Shown here: in pieces, positions 6,135-8,733 of the stretch
How positions within the stretch are numbered: the stretch's first letter is position 1
How the letters are laid out: each line of letters begins with the position of its first letter
Source: Oscillospiraceae bacterium
GTDB taxonomy: Bacteria; Bacillota; Clostridia; Oscillospirales; Ruminococcaceae
Length of the DNA: 8,733 nt
Direction of reading: 5' to 3'
Assembly: GCA_029062865.1 (NCBI GenBank)
Contig: JAIDPG010000272.1
Coordinates: forward strand, 1 to 8,733
Notes under the pieces: model-generated
The model's input: the letters and a program-made list of their open reading frames with translations, nothing else
Database searches by the model: none
Told to the model about the DNA's origin: nothing
Position numbers and translations under genes: made by a program

Positions 6135-7618
6135 TTTACGGCCTTCCTCAGATAGCGCTCCGCGAGGGCGCGGAGCTCGCGCGCCGTTGAGGGCTTCAGC
6201 ACGCTCTTTTTCATTCGCCACGTCCAGTTGCCGCCGACCGTTGACGGCAGGTTCATTCGCGCATCCTTGCCGAGCCCGAGGATATCCTGCATCGGGATTA
6301 TAACGAGGTTTGACGGCGACGCGTAGCACGCCCTTATCGCTCGCTTGTGAACCTTCTCGAACGGCTTTTTGCCGAGGTAATTGTTCGCCATTGCGCGGGA
6401 TCTCGCGTCCGCTTCGCGATACCACTGCACGATAGTCGCGTTGTCGTGCGTGCCCGTGTAGCAGACGGAGTTCTGCGGATAGCGGTGCGGCAGGTGGTCG
6501 TTGTCGGAATACTCGGGGTTAAAACCGAACTGCAGCACCTTCATTCCCGGGAAGCCCGAATCCGCCAGCAGCTTTTTCACGCTGTCGAATATCTCTCCCA
6601 GGTCCTCGGCGATGATGTTCACATTGCCGAGCTGCTCCTTTATCGCGTCGAACAGCTTCATTCCGGGACCGTTCTCCCAGGTGCCGTTTACGGCGGTCTT
6701 CTCGCCGTAAGGGATCGCGTAATATGTATCGAACGCGCGGAAGTGGTCTATGCGTATCATATCGTACATCAGCGCGGATTTCTTGACGCGCTTTATCCAC
6801 CACTCAAAGCCCGTTTCTTCCATTCTTTCCCAATTGTACAGCGGATTTCCCCAAAGCTGCCCCGTTTTGGAGAAATAATCGGGCGGCACGCCCGCTACGC
6901 GCTTCGGGTAAAGTCTGTCGTCGAGCTCAAACAGATCGGGGTGCGCCCACACGTCGGAGCTGTCCGGGGAAACGTAAATCGGAATATCGCCGATGAGCTT
7001 TATCCCCTTGCTTCCGCAAGCGCCGTGAAAGCGCGTCCATTGCCTTGAAAAGATGTACTGACACCACTTGACGAAGCCTATCTCGTCCTTGCACTCGTCC
7101 GCGTAGCGCGCCATCGCGCCGGGGCTTCTGAGCCTGATGTCGTCGTCCCATTCCGTCCAGGATTTCCCGTCGAAGCGCTTCTTTATCGCCATAAACAGCG
7201 CGTAGTCGTCGAGCCAGTCCGCCTCCTCGCGGCAGAACGACGTGTAGCCCACGTCGTCCGTAAAGCTCGCGTAAGCCTTGCGGAGCAGTACGTCGCGTGT
7301 TTTCGAGATCTTGTCGTAGTCCGTGTATTCCGGGTCAGCCCCGAAATCCGCCGCCTCGCACTCCTCTTTGGAGAGCAGATCGCGGCGGCAGAGCTCGTCG
7401 AGGTCGATAAGCAGGGGATTTCCCGCGAACGACGAGAACGGCTGATACGGCGAGTCTCCATAGCCCGTAGGACCCACGGGCAGCACCTGCCACCAGCTCT
7501 GTCCCGCCTTTTGCAGCCACTCCGCGAACTTCTCCGCCTCCTCCCCGAGCGTTCCGATGCCGTAGGGCGACGGAAGCGACGTTATGTGCATAAGTACTCC
7601 GCAGCTTCTTTTAATCAT
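6119..7618 (-). CDS. malQ: 4-alpha-glucanotransferase (amylomaltase, GH77)
   Basis: A 499-residue cytoplasmic enzyme that moves alpha-1,4-glucan chains from one maltodextrin to another, freeing glucose and building longer chains for phosphorylase. Length and motifs are classic for GH77: SPYQPFSSFAGNP near the N-terminus (~56-68), GDIPIYVS (~210-217), GVPPDYFS and GQLWGNPLYNW (~243-263), the nucleophile Asp291 in RIDHFR, the acid/base Glu338 in AEDLG, and the stabilising Asp392 in GTHDN. It is the short bacterial form without N-terminal starch-binding modules. TTG (7621) and ATG (7618) are adjacent; ATG is preferred because GGAG (7630-7627) lies 8 bases before it. The gene follows the membrane gene by 19 bases and overlaps the TtcA gene by 16. 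Together with the pullulanase two genes downstream it forms a maltodextrin/glycogen breakdown pair. No phosphorylase or glucokinase is visible in the window. Confidence 0.95.
   Translation of the reverse strand: MIKRSCGVLMHITSLPSPYGIGTLGEEAEKFAEWLQKAGQSWWQVLPVGPTGYGDSPYQPFSSFAGNPLLIDLDELCRRDLLSKEECEAADFGADPEYTDYDKISKTRDVLLRKAYASFTDDVGYTSFCREEADWLDDYALFMAIKKRFDGKSWTEWDDDIRLRSPGAMARYADECKDEIGFVKWCQYIFSRQWTRFHGACGSKGIKLIGDIPIYVSPDSSDVWAHPDLFELDDRLYPKRVAGVPPDYFSKTGQLWGNPLYNWERMEETGFEWWIKRVKKSALMYDMIRIDHFRAFDTYYAIPYGEKTAVNGTWENGPGMKLFDAIKEQLGNVNIIAEDLGEIFDSVKKLLADSGFPGMKVLQFGFNPEYSDNDHLPHRYPQNSVCYTGTHDNATIVQWYREADARSRAMANNYLGKKPFEKVHKRAIRACYASPSNLVIIPMQDILGLGKDARMNLPSTVGGNWTWRMKKSVLKPSTARELRALAERYLRKAVKWDKE
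6142..6149 (-). promoter_or_regulatory. Ribosome binding site that fixes the TtcA start
   Basis: GAGGAAGG on the minus strand (6149 to 6142) lies 7 bases before the ATG at 6134-6132, inside the last codons of malQ. It supports the short, 266-residue TtcA over the 363-residue reading. Confidence 0.75.
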
Positions 7619-7626
7619 CAAATCAT

Positions 7627-7630
7627 CTCC
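7627..7630 (-). promoter_or_regulatory. Ribosome binding site for malQ
   Basis: GGAG on the minus strand (7630 to 7627) is 8 bases from ATG 7618 and 5 bases from TTG 7621, which favours the ATG. An out-of-frame ATG at 7626-7624 overlaps the spacer and is not expected to be used. Confidence 0.6.
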
Positions 7631-7637
7631 ATATAAA

Positions 7638-8375
7638 TTATCTGCTTAATATAATTCCCACAATGATAAGCAGCATACCCATAGGGCACGCGCTCGTTAC
7701 CACAAAGGGCACCGCCGCCGTTGCAACAGTCGAGCCCGGGTTGAGGCTCTCCATGATAAACACCAGCCCGAACGGTAAGATAAACATCCCGATGCCGACA
7801 AAGCGCATAATTTTCCCCGCTTTGCGAATGGGCTTTTTCTTTTCCTCGTCTTCCGGCTTCTTTCGGAGCGAATCCGAGGGCATTGTGCCGGGCTGCGGTA
7901 TATTTTGCGGGTTTCCGTAGATATTGCCGTTTACCGCGCCTTGCGCCAGCATCTCGTCGAACACCAGAAACAGCTCTTGTACGTGCTCGTCGTTTGCCGT
8001 TGTGGGATTTGACAGCGAGCTCGGGTCGAAGAACGCCCGCTGCACCTCGGTGTACTGCAGCAGCACCTGAACCTCGGGGTGCTGCTTCGTGCGCTCGTCC
8101 GCGAGCAGCGGGAAATACTTGCCGAGCTGCGAAGAGTTTACCGCAGCCCCGCTTACCCCGCTTTTCGCGCCCTTTTTCTTCCCCTGAAGCGCCGCCGCGA
8201 CAAACACCGTTATGGCCGCCGCGAAGAAGCCGCCCATAATCATCGGCATACTGCTGACCCTCGCGCCGAGGAATACCAGAGCAATCGCCGCGACCACTAT
8301 CGCCGTGACGATGATCCTTTCTTTCTGCGATGGAGGTTTATCGCCGTTATTGTTGTTATTGTAAAAATCACTCAA
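7638..8375 (-). CDS. Four-helix membrane protein of unknown function, first to second gene of a related pair
   Basis: No known family is recognised in this 245-residue protein. The N-terminus is hydrophilic with a run of five Asn (6-10). Two hydrophobic helices follow (~21-38 and ~43-63), then a long soluble stretch (~65-190), then two more helices (~191-209 and ~221-242). Residues ~100-150 resemble the C-terminal part of the gene just upstream (8368-8733), sharing P-x-[IV]-x-x-LL-x4-V-x-R-x-F and later D-x-HVQ, D, L and Q. An acidic/basic Lys-rich segment (DEEKKK, ~176-181) precedes the third helix. With an even number of helices the shared domain is probably cytoplasmic. The start is TTG at 8375, because a stop lies three codons upstream, GGGGTG (8388-8383) is well placed, and the next Met (43) would cut off the first helix. 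It overlaps the upstream stop by 8 bases. Confidence 0.8.
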   Translation of the reverse strand: MSDFYNNNNNGDKPPSQKERIIVTAIVVAAIALVFLGARVSSMPMIMGGFFAAAITVFVAAALQGKKKGAKSGVSGAAVNSSQLGKYFPLLADERTKQHPEVQVLLQYTEVQRAFFDPSSLSNPTTANDEHVQELFLVFDEMLAQGAVNGNIYGNPQNIPQPGTMPSDSLRKKPEDEEKKKPIRKAGKIMRFVGIGMFILPFGLVFIMESLNPGSTVATAAVPFVVTSACPMGMLLIIVGIILSR

Positions 8376-8733
8376 AGCGTATCACCCCATTCTCGTCCGC
8401 TTGCTCTAAAAGCGCGTCTATAAACAGCTGCACGTGCGGGTCGGACAGATCCGCCGCGGAGATCTTCTCCGCCTCAAAGATCCGCTTTACGTTCTCGTTT
8501 CTCAGCAGCTTTTTGATCTTCGGAAGCTCCCTGAGCCGCGGGTCGCGGAGAACCTCGGGGTCTACCGTAAAGCTCTCCCGCGCCCTTGCGAGCTCCTTGT
8601 CGTACTTCATCAGAAGCATTATCGAATGTGTTACGGCTGTCGACATTCCCACCGCGCCGATGACCGTCAGAACGAGCCCGACGGCGACGGGCGCGGTAAT
8701 GCCGTTCATTGCTTTCAGGTTCAAAGCCACAAG
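8368..8733 (-). CDS. Small membrane protein of unknown function, paralogous to the next gene (5' end uncertain)
   Basis: The open frame runs off the right edge; 121 codons plus the TGA stop are visible. A GTG at 8730 could be a start, but there is too little sequence upstream to judge, so the gene is treated as partial. Residues ~11-41 (from that GTG) are hydrophobic and rich in Gly, Ala and Val, giving one or two membrane helices. The rest is soluble and charged. Residues ~70-115 (LPKIKKLL ... VKRIF ... DPHVQ ... LLEQ) align with residues ~100-150 of the protein encoded at 7638-8375, so the two are probably diverged copies. Its stop overlaps the start of that gene by 8 bases (TTGAGTGA). No known family is recognised and no function is offered. 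Confidence 0.7.
   Translation of the reverse strand, partial: LVALNLKAMNGITAPVAVGLVLTVIGAVGMSTAVTHSIMLLMKYDKELARARESFTVDPEVLRDPRLRELPKIKKLLRNENVKRIFEAEKISAADLSDPHVQLFIDALLEQADENGVIRFE
8383..8388 (-). promoter_or_regulatory. Ribosome binding site supporting a TTG start
   Basis: GGGGTG on the minus strand (8388 to 8383) lies 7 bases before TTG 8375-8373. There is no ATG or GTG in this frame between the preceding in-frame TGA (8384-8382) and the TTG, so the TTG is the only start that keeps the first membrane helix. Confidence 0.5.

Noticed and set aside
6347..7048. A 233-codon plus-strand open frame opposite malQ
   Set aside because: It has no family motif or supporting signal, and the opposite strand is a clear GH77 gene.
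7641..7675. Possible promoter for malQ on the minus strand (GATAAT with a TTGTGG-like box upstream)
   Set aside because: The spacer is only about 15 bases and the site lies in the last codons of the preceding membrane gene. The match is too poor in A/T-rich DNA to call.
8345..8362. GTTATT-like short repeats near 8345-8362
   Set aside because: This is just the codon run for the five Asn residues near the start of the membrane protein, not a DNA repeat element.

Overview
The window looks like chromosomal DNA from an anaerobic Gram-positive bacterium of the Clostridia, most likely of the Ruminococcus/Oscillospiraceae type. This rests on strong GGAGG-type ribosome binding sites, heavy use of GCG/CGC/TTC codons, tightly overlapping genes, and a sigma factor fused to a BspA-like leucine-rich-repeat domain. 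The lineage is an inference; there is no rRNA or marker gene here to prove it.

Left part, plus strand (1-1793). The last 28 codons of a lysine-rich protein end at a clear intrinsic terminator. After a short leader comes a 508-residue protein. Its first ~180 residues are a compact ECF-like sigma-70 factor. These are followed by a linker, one membrane helix, an acidic spacer and four 23-residue LRR_5/BspA-type repeats. A perfect AGGAGG and an in-frame ATG sit at the junction between the sigma part and the membrane part. The locus may therefore make both a full-length membrane-tethered sigma factor and a separate membrane LRR protein. This is the most interesting signal in the window.

Right part, minus strand (8733 down to 1797). 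Six genes are packed head to tail: two small membrane proteins of unknown function that share a ~50-residue domain, then malQ (4-alpha-glucanotransferase), a TtcA-family tRNA thiolation enzyme, a compact type I pullulanase, and an Xaa-Pro aminopeptidase of the M24B family. The last four genes overlap by 16, 11 and 4 bases, the first two by 8, and only 19 bases separate the membrane pair from malQ. The set is probably one transcript whose promoter lies beyond the right edge. MalQ and pullulanase would work together in the cytoplasm: pullulanase cuts alpha-1,6 branches and MalQ rearranges the linear maltodextrins released. The tRNA and peptidase genes have no obvious metabolic link to that job.

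The plus and minus units converge on a 15-bp hairpin at 1759-1793 that can serve both strands. No stretch over 300 bases lacks a gene. No tRNA, rRNA, CRISPR array, insertion sequence or phage gene was seen.
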